A stretch of DNA of 6,183 nt. Source: Streptosporangiaceae bacterium. Lineage in GTDB: Bacteria; Actinomycetota; Actinomycetes; Streptosporangiales; Streptosporangiaceae. The notes below the pieces were generated by a model that made no database searches, had not been told where the DNA came from, and was given only the letters and a program-made list of their open reading frames with translations. Within the stretch, counting starts at the first letter, position 1. The number at the start of each line of letters is the position of its first letter. The stretch covers positions 1 through 6,183 of the forward strand of contig JASHSZ010000029.1 of assembly GCA_030040815.1 (NCBI GenBank), written 5' to 3'. The position numbers and the translations under genes are program-made. Of this stretch, positions 1 through 5,649 are shown piece after piece.

Positions 1-8
1 ATGCCGAG

Positions 9-27
9 TTAGGTAAGGCTTACCTTA
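9..27. promoter_or_regulatory. Iron box: IdeR/DmdR-type operator
   Basis: The 19-mer TTAGGTAAGGCTTACCTTA matches the actinobacterial iron-box consensus TTAGGTTAGGCTAACCTAA at 16 of 19 positions. Its core, 11-25, is a perfect palindrome around a central base, and the dyad extends to 7-29 with one mismatched pair (10/26). Iron-loaded IdeR/DmdR repressors of the DtxR family bind such sites and shut off siderophore synthesis, transport and iron-scavenging genes. On the minus strand the hexamer TAAGGT inside the box fits a -10 element, so the target may be a gene to the left of the window. No intact gene lies immediately to the right. The match is read directly from the sequence; the target is inferred. 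Confidence 0.75.
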
Positions 28-610
28 CTTGTCTGTTTGGCCCGATAGCGGCTGATGTGACCTATCACACTCCTAGCGAGCCGCAGTACCGACCAGCTGC
101 TGGGCTCTCTTGCCGGTTCGTCAGCGGTCTCGACTGGTACGCGCCTGGGCGTCGCGCCGGTCGGCGGGGGGCGCTTGCCGGTCATCAGGCCAGAAACCCC
201 GCTTTGCGCAGGCCCGTGACCACGCTCGAGGTCGCGCCGGGCCCTGCTCCGCGGCCAGCTGGCTCGGGACCCGCCGCTGATGCCCTGTCGGCTCGCGCGC
301 CACCGTCACCGCGCGTTCCTGTTGCGGTCTCCCCTGAGCAAGCCGGCGCGGTCCCTCACGGCCATCCCTCCTCGATGCGCTGGGATACCAAGCCCGACAA
401 CCGATCAGGAGGACGTCTCCACATCCAAGGCCCCCGCACCGACGCGCTTCGAGGAGTTACTAGCGTGCGTTTCGTACGGCAGGCTCGGTCGCATGCGGTT
501 CGACCGACAGCGATGCGGAAGGCCTGGAAAAGGTCTTGGCCGGGCTGTCGATCGGCGCGAGTGCGTTCGTTGAGAAAGTGAGCGGCAGTCGCCGCGGCTG
601 CCCGTGAGCA
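28..610. other. Gene-free stretch between iron box and DGPF gene
   Basis: No reading frame here resembles a known family. The long plus-strand frame from 57 is rich in Arg, Pro and Ala and lacks a ribosome site, which is typical of a chance open frame in GC-rich DNA. One short plus-strand frame, about 500-607, reads naturally (it contains EGLEKVLAGLSIGASAFVEK and ends at the TGA at 605-607). It has no start codon and is preceded by an in-frame TAG at 461-463. It could be the tail of a decayed gene. I see no terminator or repeat array. Confidence 0.4.
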
Positions 611-622
611 GAGGAGCTTGAG

Positions 623-1009
623 ATGGCGCTGTACCTGATCTTCTTCAACGACGAGTGGGCGCCCGACCTCACGCTGGAGGAGCTGCGCGCGAGGGGCGCG
701 TCCGGCAGGGCCCTGATCGAGGAGATGACGGTCGCCGGGGTTTTCGTCTTCAGCGACGGCGGTCTGGACGCGTCGACCGTCGTGTGCAGCGTCGACCCGA
801 GCAGCGGCTCGCCCGTCTTCACCGACGGGCCGTTCACCGAGACCAAGGAGCACCTCGGCGGTTTCACGGTCGTCGATGTGCCCGACGACGCCGAGGCGCG
901 GTATTGGGCCGGCCGGATCGCGGTCGCGGTCGGCTGGCCGCAGGAGGTCCACCGCTTCCCGCATCGCATAGCGTCGAGCGTTGACACGCAGCCTGAAGCC
1001 TTATCTTGA
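623..1009 (+). CDS. DGPF-domain / YciI-related protein
   Basis: This 128-residue protein carries the family signature DGPFTETKE at residues 68-76, followed by HLGGFTVVDV (77-86) and a WAGRIAVAVGWPQEV segment (95-109). These are hallmarks of the YCII-related / DGPF family of small alpha+beta proteins in the dimeric ferredoxin-like fold. They are soluble and cytoplasmic, and their reaction is generally unknown. In many actinomycetes they neighbour ECF sigma factor genes (family knowledge), but no sigma factor is seen here. The start is well set: GAGGAG at 611-616 lies 6 nt before the ATG. The length is near the family norm of about 110-130. The gene appears intact and stands alone on its strand. 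Confidence 0.88.
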   Translation: MALYLIFFNDEWAPDLTLEELRARGASGRALIEEMTVAGVFVFSDGGLDASTVVCSVDPSSGSPVFTDGPFTETKEHLGGFTVVDVPDDAEARYWAGRIAVAVGWPQEVHRFPHRIASSVDTQPEALS

Positions 1010-1064
1010 CCAGGATGTTCTGATGGGCATGGCCTGGCGGACGGGCTGGCGAGAGCGGCCGACC

Positions 1065-2033
1065 TCACCGCCGTTGGTCGCTGCGTGCACCACGGACTAG
1101 CCGGAAGGCTCTCCTGGGCATGCGCTGCACTCCGGGCGAAGTGCCCGCACGCTCATGCAAGATCGCCAGGCGGAGCGCTAGGCCGTGCCGGGGGCTGGAG
1201 CTGTGTGGCAAACCGTCGTGCCTACCAGTGCGGCGGTCTCGCGGAGCCAGCGGTGACCGGCGTCGTGGGTGTGGACGAGGTGCCACCACAGGGCCTCGTG
1301 CACCGGCGCCGCTTCGAACGGGCACTCCAGGATGCGGATGCCGCTGTTGGCGGGAAGCCGCTCTGCCAGCAGGCCCTGAACAAGGGCGACCCCGCCGCGT
1401 GCCCGGCTCGACATGCGCCTGAGCATGAACGACCAGGATGCCCTCATCCTGCAACAACGATATGGCGGTCTCGTCAGCGCTGGCCGTACTGGCGCTGATA
1501 GCGCTCATGCAGGAGGTCGATCTGGTCCTTGGCCAGCGGGACCGGGTCTCCCAGAGCCCGCGCCAGGTGGTGCCTAGCTTAAGAGCGCCTCGCTGGCAGC
1601 GCCGAGTTGGTCGTTCCCCGAACTCCGGCGACGCTGAACGGAACAGGCAGAACGGATGCCCCGCCGGGTCCAGCATGACCCGAACGTCGTCCTGAGGCTG
1701 AAACTCGGCGGTCCGCGCGCCGCAGGCTGTCGCCCACTCGACGGCGGAAACCAGGTCATCCACCTGAATGTCGAGGTGCTGCGTGGCGGTCTGACGATCG
1801 GCTTCAGCGGGCCAGAACGGGGTTCGCCAATGCTGCTCGAACTCGAAGTTGAGCGTGAGGTTCGGGGTCCTGACCTGGGCCCAGCCCGCCTGCTCTGCTT
1901 CTCCTGGGCGCGGGGGATCGAGCGCGGTGATCTTTCCGCCGAGAAGTTTGGCGTAGAACTGAGCGAGCTCGCGGGGGTCTGGTGCTGCGACAGTGATCGA
2001 TGTCAGCCGCAGCGACGGCGAAAGTCGTTGCAC
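1065..2033 (-). CDS. VOC (glyoxalase-like) protein with run-on C-terminus
   Basis: The GTG at 2033 opens a 322-codon frame, but only residues 1-131 (down to about 1641) look like a protein family. LTSITVAAPDPRELAQFYAKLLGG (10-33) is the first beta-alpha unit of a VOC domain. QHLDIQVDDL (85-94) starts the second unit. LDPAGHPFCLF (121-131) is the typical closing strand. VOC proteins of this size are cytoplasmic dioxygenase/glyoxalase-fold or resistance-type proteins, usually metal-dependent; the substrate cannot be read here. Family members normally stop at about 120-135 residues. After residue 131 the frame becomes Arg/Ser/Pro-rich and crosses the LysR and unknown fragments, so the last ~190 residues are probably not an ancestral part of the protein. 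The original stop seems lost. No clear Shine-Dalgarno precedes the GTG. The gene diverges from the PPOX gene. Confidence 0.72.
   Translation of the reverse strand: MQRLSPSLRLTSITVAAPDPRELAQFYAKLLGGKITALDPPRPGEAEQAGWAQVRTPNLTLNFEFEQHWRTPFWPAEADRQTATQHLDIQVDDLVSAVEWATACGARTAEFQPQDDVRVMLDPAGHPFCLFRSASPEFGERPTRRCQRGALKLGTTWRGLWETRSRWPRTRSTSCMSAISASTASADETAISLLQDEGILVVHAQAHVEPGTRRGRPCSGPAGRAASRQQRHPHPGVPVRSGAGARGPVVAPRPHPRRRSPLAPRDRRTGRHDGLPHSSSPRHGLALRLAILHERAGTSPGVQRMPRRAFRLVRGARSDQRR
1178..1447 (-). pseudogene. LysR-family regulator, C-terminal remnant
   Basis: In this minus-strand frame, residues from about GGVALVQGLLAERL through RILECPF, ALWWHLVHTHDAGHRWLRE to the stop at 1178 read like the last part of a LysR-type effector-binding domain. 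In that family a GVALV turn precedes the final beta strand, and many actinomycete members end with a WWH..H..D..H.WLR segment. The N-terminal winged helix-turn-helix and most of the effector domain are absent. The sequence before about 1398 loses similarity in this frame. A neighbouring frame has a plausible stretch just upstream (ISLLQDEGILVVHAQAHVEP, about 1405-1465), which suggests a frameshift near 1396. No ribosome site fits the ATG at 1447. It therefore looks like a truncated, frameshifted relic. The family call is from pattern memory and is moderately secure. Confidence 0.55.
1474..1578 (-). pseudogene. Unidentified C-terminal protein fragment
   Basis: Between an in-frame TAA (1579-1581) and a TGA (1474-1476) a third minus-strand frame reads LGDPVPLAKDQIDLLHERYQ and continues RQYGQR to the stop. 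The balanced mix of acidic, basic and hydrophobic residues looks like real protein rather than the Arg/Pro/Ala-rich chance frames around it. There is no start codon, so at most this is the tail of a lost gene. The pattern loosely recalls the ends of PlsC-like acyltransferases (a GxPxPL... LHxRY segment), but it is far too short to assign. It lies between the VOC domain and the LysR remnant. Confidence 0.3.
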
Positions 2034-2073
2034 GAAACCGACAGTCTCACACCGCTACGGTGGACACCCGCCA

Positions 2074-2095
2074 GTCGGTCACGGCGCCGACCGAC
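2074..2095. promoter_or_regulatory. Inverted repeat between VOC and PPOX genes
   Basis: GTCGGTC (2074-2080) and GACCGAC (2089-2095) are perfect 7-bp inverted arms around an 8-nt spacer. The element lies 40 nt from the GTG of the VOC gene and 43 nt from the likely GTG of the PPOX gene, almost exactly in the middle of the divergent intergenic region. That placement fits an operator for a dimeric regulator controlling both genes. In GC-rich DNA a 7-bp dyad can also arise by chance, and no family-specific consensus is recognised. Confidence 0.35.
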
Positions 2096-2138
2096 GCGAT
2101 GCGACCGAAGCCCGGACTGGCAGCAAGGCGCGCAGCTG

Positions 2139-2536
2139 GTGCCAGTACCGCTACCGGACGAGCTGCGTGATCTGCTCCGCCGCCCGAGCCTGAGCTTCGT
2201 GCCAACTGTCATGCCCGGCTCGCCGCAGCTCACCCAGACCTGGGTCCGCACCGATGGCCAGAACATCCTCATCACTACCCCGAACTGGTCGCAAAAGGCA
2301 CGCAACGTCGCCCGTGAGCCGCGCGTCGCGGTCAACATCGTGGACCCCGGCCACACCAGGCGCTACTTCGCGGTGCGGGGCCGCGTCGTCGCCGCCACGA
2401 CCGAAGGCGGCGGGCAGAACATCGACGAGATCTCCGTCAAGTACCTCGGCCGTCCTTATCCGAACTTCAGCGGCCGCCCTGAGACAAGGATGATCCTGAC
2501 GAGCGAACGCGACTCCGCGGCATGGGCGCGCGCTAG
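2139..2536 (+). pseudogene. PPOX-class F420-dependent oxidoreductase, frameshifted end
   Basis: From the GTG at 2139 the product begins VPVPLPDELRDLLRRPSLSF and follows the small split-barrel flavin/F420 fold: SFVPTVMPGSPQLTQTW (19-35), QKARNV (52-57), PRVAVNIVDP (61-70), YFAVRGRVV (76-84) and YLGRPYPNFSGRPETRMIL (102-120). These proteins use F420 or a flavin to reduce small molecules; the substrate is unknown. Past residue 121 the frame leaves the family and runs to 2597. The frame starting at 2501 instead gives ERTRLRGMGAR and a TAG at 2534-2536, the expected short C-terminal strand. So a 1-nt insertion or 2-nt (mod 3) deletion near 2497-2503 probably disrupts the gene. The usual DGSPQ turn reads PGSPQ here, one Asp codon short. 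No strong Shine-Dalgarno is seen. The frame is also open far upstream, antisense to the VOC gene; that part is not protein-like. Confidence 0.75.
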
Positions 2537-2738
2537 CCTCTCCGGCGCGCACCAGGCGTCAACAAGTCCTCGCTGGCCAGCATGCCGCTACCGCTGACGC
2601 TGTCAATCGCGCATCGGCCGAGGCAGACGCGGGCCTGGCATCGAGCCCCGGCGCGGCTGCGGCCGACTCGACCTGAATCGACACCCAGCCGTGCGCGCCA
2701 TCAGCGAGCTCGCGGCCCGGGTCCGCCGCATGATGCTT

Positions 2739-3521
2739 TCATGAGCTCGTCGCTACGAAGAAGATCCGGTCGAGCTGCTCCGGGTCGGTGACCGCGCTCC
2801 CGAGGTCGTCTATGTCAGCCATCCACGCTGCTGGCCATCCGGCGTCGTGGAGCGTGGTGACCACGGCCGGGGGAGGAAAGTAGGTCGGGGTGCGGAACTC
2901 GTCGAACCGTTCCCAGCGTTCGCCGTCCCGGATAAAGCCGGTCATCCGGGTGGCGGCCTTGTCCGCGCCGTCGTAGACGCTCTTGAGGACGTAAAGCTCA
3001 TCCTCGGTATCGGCGACAAAGACCCCGTTGTAGTCCTGCCAGAACCCTCGCCTGGTCATCAGGTCGAACACGAACATCCCGGCACCGGCCAGCGCCTGCT
3101 TGACGCGGGCGAAGCAGCTTCCCAGGGCATCGCTGCTCTGCAGCATGTTGAGGGAATCGAACGTTGAGGTGGCCAGGCCGAACCGGCCGTCCACCGAGAA
3201 GTCCGCAGCGTCGGCCTGGAGGAGCCGGGCCTGGCCCTGTTCGAGGTAGCCCTGCAGGTTCTGCCTCGCCAGCGCCAGCATCGGCCCGGATAGGTCGATG
3301 CCCGTCACCCGGTAGCCATGCTCAAGGAAGTGCTCGGCTAGGGTGCCCTGGCCACAGCAGACATCAAGCAGCGAGCGGTCGGCATTATCGCCATAGGTGG
3401 CCTCGTACAGGGCACGAATGCGGGGCGCGGCCCTGCGGGCGAACGCCGTGCCGCGCCGGGCATAGTAACGAGCCCATGCCGGGCTCTTGATCTCCTGCGC
3501 CGCGCGCGATGAAGCGGTCAC
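2739..3521 (-). CDS. Class I SAM-dependent methyltransferase
   Basis: This 260-residue soluble protein has a Rossmann-like methyltransferase core. Motif I is LLDVCCGQGTLAEHFLEHGY (51-70), the glycine-rich SAM loop. Motif II is VTGIDLSGPML (72-82), with Asp76 expected to bind the ribose hydroxyls. QADAADF (102-108) supplies the adenine-side acidic residue, and MFVFDLMT (149-156) is the motif IV/V strand. An N-terminal helix with PAWARYYARRGTAF resembles the start of many methyltransferase family 11/25 members. The C-terminal part (about 165-225) adds extra beta strands over the active site, as in small-molecule methyltransferases. The substrate is not determinable. The GTG start at 3521 lacks a Shine-Dalgarno but has a well-placed -10-like hexamer (see 3528-3533). 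It is convergent with the PPOX gene, and the 200-bp gap between their ends shows no gene. It appears intact. Confidence 0.88.
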   Translation of the reverse strand: MTASSRAAQEIKSPAWARYYARRGTAFARRAAPRIRALYEATYGDNADRSLLDVCCGQGTLAEHFLEHGYRVTGIDLSGPMLALARQNLQGYLEQGQARLLQADAADFSVDGRFGLATSTFDSLNMLQSSDALGSCFARVKQALAGAGMFVFDLMTRRGFWQDYNGVFVADTEDELYVLKSVYDGADKAATRMTGFIRDGERWERFDEFRTPTYFPPPAVVTTLHDAGWPAAWMADIDDLGSAVTDPEQLDRIFFVATSS

Positions 3522-3527
3522 AGTCAG

Positions 3528-3533
3528 ATGGTA
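3528..3533 (-). promoter_or_regulatory. Possible -10 element for leaderless methyltransferase mRNA
   Basis: On the minus strand TACCAT (TANNNT pattern) is followed by 6 nt and then the GTG at 3521. If transcription starts at that G, the hexamer occupies -12 to -7, the position expected for a leaderless actinobacterial gene. The absence of a Shine-Dalgarno before the GTG agrees with this. No good -35 hexamer is seen at the right distance, so the call is tentative. Confidence 0.3.
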
Positions 3534-3817
3534 GGGGCGCCCTGAGACCAGCCAGGGATCAGCTGGACTCAGCTAATAGAGCGATGCCGCTGACCTGGGC
3601 TTGTAGCAGGAGTCCGTTCACGCAGCACACGCTCAGGTTTGTTTACTGGCCGCGATCGCCATGGCGGCACGTCGGAACGCGCCGGAGCGTTCGGCCACTT
3701 CGACCGGGGGATGCGTCACGCCTCGAGCGCATGGCGGCACTGTTGGGTGCTCCGCAGAGGTTCGGGGCGCTCTTCTCGGCAGCGCTTATCGTTACGCCCG
3801 CCAAGCTGCACATGTAA
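3534..3817. other. Gap between methyltransferase and SDR genes, no supported gene
   Basis: Open frames here are Arg/Ser/Gly-rich with no ribosome sites, and none resembles a known family. Two copies of the 11-mer CATGGCGGCAC occur as direct repeats (3660-3670 and 3730-3740). The short plus-strand frame ending at 3817 (ERMAALLGAPQRFGALFSAA near its end) reads somewhat protein-like but is not recognised. The gap holds the upstream region of the methyltransferase gene and lies downstream of the SDR gene. Confidence 0.4.
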
Positions 3818-3846
3818 GAGCCGCACACCGGTGCGTTAGGGGGCTC
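3818..3846 (-). terminator. Weak stem-loop just after the SDR stop codon
   Basis: GAGCC (3818-3822) and GGCTC (3842-3846) are inverted arms enclosing a second dyad, GCACACCGGTGC (3823-3834). The structure lies 8 nt past the stop of the minus-strand SDR gene, where a terminator would be expected. The stem is imperfect and there is no clear U tract, so this is only a candidate. Confidence 0.25.
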
Positions 3847-3853
3847 GCCTTGA

Positions 3854-4864
3854 TCACCGGGATCTGCGATCGCTGGCGTAGCTGAGCAGGCAGCGAGCTG
3901 AGTCAACGATCGTGTCGACTGCCGGGCGGGATCGCCAGCCAAGCAACCTGCGCGCCTTAGCGGAGGAGTGCTCAAGGTCGCGGCCCAGGAGCGGGAGCAG
4001 GTTCGCCAGGAGCGGGCTCCGCTGAGCGGCCGAGCGGAACTCCTCGTCGGTCAAGGTCGCTGACGGGACGCTCGCAGCTTCGTCGCCGAGGCGGGCGCGG
4101 AGGATTCGGGCGATGTCGTCGTACCACAGCAACTCGCCCGACGCGATGAAGCGCTGGCCGTCGGCTTGCGGGCTCGTCATGGCCAGCAGGTGGGCGGCCG
4201 CGACGTCACGGACGTCGACAACCTCCAAGCCGAGTCGCGGTAACGCCGTCGCTGACCCGTCGAGCAGCGCGCCGATGAGGCGCAGCGGACCGAGCGCCGA
4301 TGCGGATCGGGTCGGCCCGAACACCGCCGACGGCAACACGGTCGCCAGCGAGAAGCTCCGGCCCTGGGCGGCGTAGTCCCAGGCCGCGCGCTCGGCGAGC
4401 GTCTTCGAGCGGCGGTAGGCCGACAGTCCCGGTTCGCCCGCGTCGGTCCAGCAGGTCTCGTTGACCCGGCCCGACAGCTGGGAAGCCGCCGGGGTGGCTG
4501 CCGCGCACGCCGAGGTCATCACGACGCGCCGGACGCCGACGCGATCCGCCGCGGCGAGCACCCTGAGGGTGCCGTCGACCGCCTCGGTGATCACCGTGCC
4601 GGTCTCTCCCGGTGACATCGGCGAAGCGACGTGCAGGACGGCCTCGCACCCTGCCAGCGCACCGTCCCAGCCGTCATCGCCAGACAGATCAGCGATGGCG
4701 AACGACAGCCGTTCCGCCGCTGTGGCCCCGGCGGCGGCGCGCACGTCGGCTTCGCGCCGCGGAGATCGGACCGTCGCGACAACCTCGTATCCCTCGTTAA
4801 GCAGCTGAGCGATGCACCACGCCGCGACGAATCCACTCCCGCCCGTAACAGCGACCCGGGTCAT
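3854..4864 (-). CDS. NAD(P)-dependent epimerase/dehydratase, dihydroflavonol-reductase-like extended SDR
   Basis: This 336-residue enzyme starts MTRVAVTGGSGFVAAW, with the extended-SDR nucleotide loop GGSGFVA at 8-14. VATVRSP (28-34) follows beta-2, where Arg33 fits NADP preference. ADLSGDDGW (58-66) and LHVASPMSP (77-85) are typical of dihydroflavonol 4-reductase / cinnamoyl-CoA-reductase-like bacterial proteins. The catalytic Tyr150 and Lys154 are in SAYRRSKTLAERAAWDYA (148-165), and Ser118 in VVMTSA is the likely Ser partner. VDVRDVAAAHLLAM (216-229) and the C-terminal SSAKARRLLGWRSRP (300-314) are also family signatures. It probably reduces a carbonyl on a small molecule, which is not known. 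The frame is open to 4912, but the Rossmann start fixes the ATG at 4864. A GGATGAG lies 9 nt upstream as a weak ribosome site. It diverges from a TetR fragment 29 bp away. The protein looks complete. Confidence 0.9.
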   Translation of the reverse strand: MTRVAVTGGSGFVAAWCIAQLLNEGYEVVATVRSPRREADVRAAAGATAAERLSFAIADLSGDDGWDGALAGCEAVLHVASPMSPGETGTVITEAVDGTLRVLAAADRVGVRRVVMTSACAAATPAASQLSGRVNETCWTDAGEPGLSAYRRSKTLAERAAWDYAAQGRSFSLATVLPSAVFGPTRSASALGPLRLIGALLDGSATALPRLGLEVVDVRDVAAAHLLAMTSPQADGQRFIASGELLWYDDIARILRARLGDEAASVPSATLTDEEFRSAAQRSPLLANLLPLLGRDLEHSSAKARRLLGWRSRPAVDTIVDSARCLLSYASDRRSR

Positions 4865-4893
4865 GGCCGCAGTCTCATCCAGCGCGCCGCCCG

Positions 4894-5154
4894 ATGTCCA
4901 TCGCCGCGGCATTACTGCCGCGCCCGCGCTCGGTTGCCGAGCTGGGCCACCGAGCCAAGATCGCCGGCCGTCCGCGCCCGGACTACGAACTGGACGACCT
5001 GATCCTCATCCTGGCAGGCAGCAACGGCATCCGCGCCATTTCTCCGGCCGCTGCCGTCGCCGCATCCCGGCGCTACGCGACGCTCGCGATCCTGGCACTG
5101 GAAGGTCCCGCACAAACGATGCCGCCTCCGGCATGGCCGGTCCGGTCGTCCTGA
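4894..5154 (+). pseudogene. TetR-family regulator, C-terminal fragment (DNA-binding domain lost)
   Basis: From about residue 14 the frame reads VAELGHRAKIAGRPRPDYEL then DDLILILAGSNGIRAISPAA, AVAASRRYATLAILALEG (to about residue 71, genomic 5106). This matches the end of many actinomycete TetR repressors: an AKAAGRLRPDF...DDL segment, a helix with N/G-I/V-R, and AASRR(F/Y)A.LA closing the ligand-binding domain. About 130 N-terminal residues are missing, including the helix-turn-helix. The first 13 codons look random, and no ribosome site precedes the ATG at 4894. Only 29 bp separate it from the SDR start, leaving no room for the missing part. TetR genes divergent from SDR genes commonly control them, so a deletion probably removed both the repressor head and the original intergenic operator. 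A free-standing ligand domain is possible but unlikely. Confidence 0.7.
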
Positions 5155-5168
5155 TCTCTGACACCAGC

Positions 5169-5213
5169 CCGGGAGCCAGGCTTCCCCGGCAACCCGGCCA
5201 GCCTGGCTGCCGG
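5169..5213 (+). terminator. Strong 13-bp-arm stem-loop after the TetR fragment
   Basis: CCGGGAGCCAGGC (5169-5181) and GCCTGGCTGCCGG (5201-5213) pair at 12 of 13 positions (G5173 against G5209 fails). They enclose a 19-nt loop that itself contains CCGG repeats able to pair. It begins 15 nt after the TGA of the plus-strand TetR fragment, the right place for a transcription terminator. It lacks a U tract, which is common for GC-rich actinobacterial hairpin terminators. It also lies downstream of the minus-strand gene ending at 5252 and could serve both directions. Confidence 0.5.
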
Positions 5214-5251
5214 TTGAGCGACGCGGCGAGCCGATCTTGTAGACGGAGGCG

Positions 5252-5589
5252 TCAGCGTGCGGCCGTTGCGGTCAGGCGGCAGTAGCACGAGGCGCCGATG
5301 TGCACCTCGGCGCGGGCCAGGGCGATCAGGAGCTGTTGCCGGCGATGCCGTCCTGCTCGTTCCTGCCGAGCCGGGCCAGGCGCTCGTGGTATCCGTGCAG
5401 GCTCCAGACGTTTCCGGGGTGCTGGCCGGGCCTGGGCAGGGCGGTCACATGGTCGCGGGGCAGGCGAGCGCGGCACTGGTCGAATGCGGCCCGCGGTTCC
5501 GGGCCTGCATGCTCGGCGTTGGGCTGGCGCGATCCGCGCACTGCGGCTATCGGTTGGCGGGCCAGCGCGGCGCGCAGCAGCGGCACCAT
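5252..5589 (-). pseudogene. Frameshifted hypothetical gene
   Basis: Two minus-strand frames join into one sensible protein. From the ATG at 5589 the frame has high G/C third positions and contains RARLPRDHVTALPRPGQ, then NVWSLHGYHERLARLGRNEQ before meeting a TGA at 5326-5328. The adjacent frame continues at once with LLIALARAEVHIGASCY and CRLTATAAR to a stop at 5252-5254. Restoring one base near 5330-5340 (NSLLIALARAEV) would merge them into about 112 residues. No family is recognised. The predicted product is soluble, with an Arg-rich helical C-terminus. It lies 60 nt downstream of, and on the same strand as, the 97-residue hypothetical gene, so the two may have been co-transcribed. There is no clear Shine-Dalgarno, so the start is uncertain. 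It is either a recent pseudogene or carries a sequencing error. Confidence 0.4.
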
Positions 5590-5649
5590 GGCGGAGGCTG
5601 CGCGCGCCCTCTGCAGTGAGAAGGCCCGTGGGTCGTGGGCGCGGCGCTG

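Noticed and set aside
9..185. 58-codon minus-strand frame ending inside the iron box (starts MTGKRPPPTG)
   Set aside because: It contains some protein-like stretches, but third-position bias is weak in its second half, there is no good ribosome site and no known family. Not enough to call a gene.
356..1068. Two long minus-strand frames (356-964 and 460-1068)
   Set aside because: They are antisense to the clear DGPF gene and its upstream region. Their composition is that of mirror frames in GC-rich DNA.
1656..2138. Upstream part of the long plus-strand frame leading into PPOX
   Set aside because: It is the antisense shadow of the VOC gene. PPOX similarity begins only at about 2139.
3660..3740. 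11-bp direct repeat CATGGCGGCAC
   Set aside because: Two copies 70 bp apart with no target duplication, no mobile gene and no further copies noticed; chance is adequate in GC-rich DNA.
3643..3975. 110-codon minus-strand frame overlapping the end of the SDR gene
   Set aside because: It overlaps the SDR 3' end in another frame, has no ribosome site and no recognisable motif.
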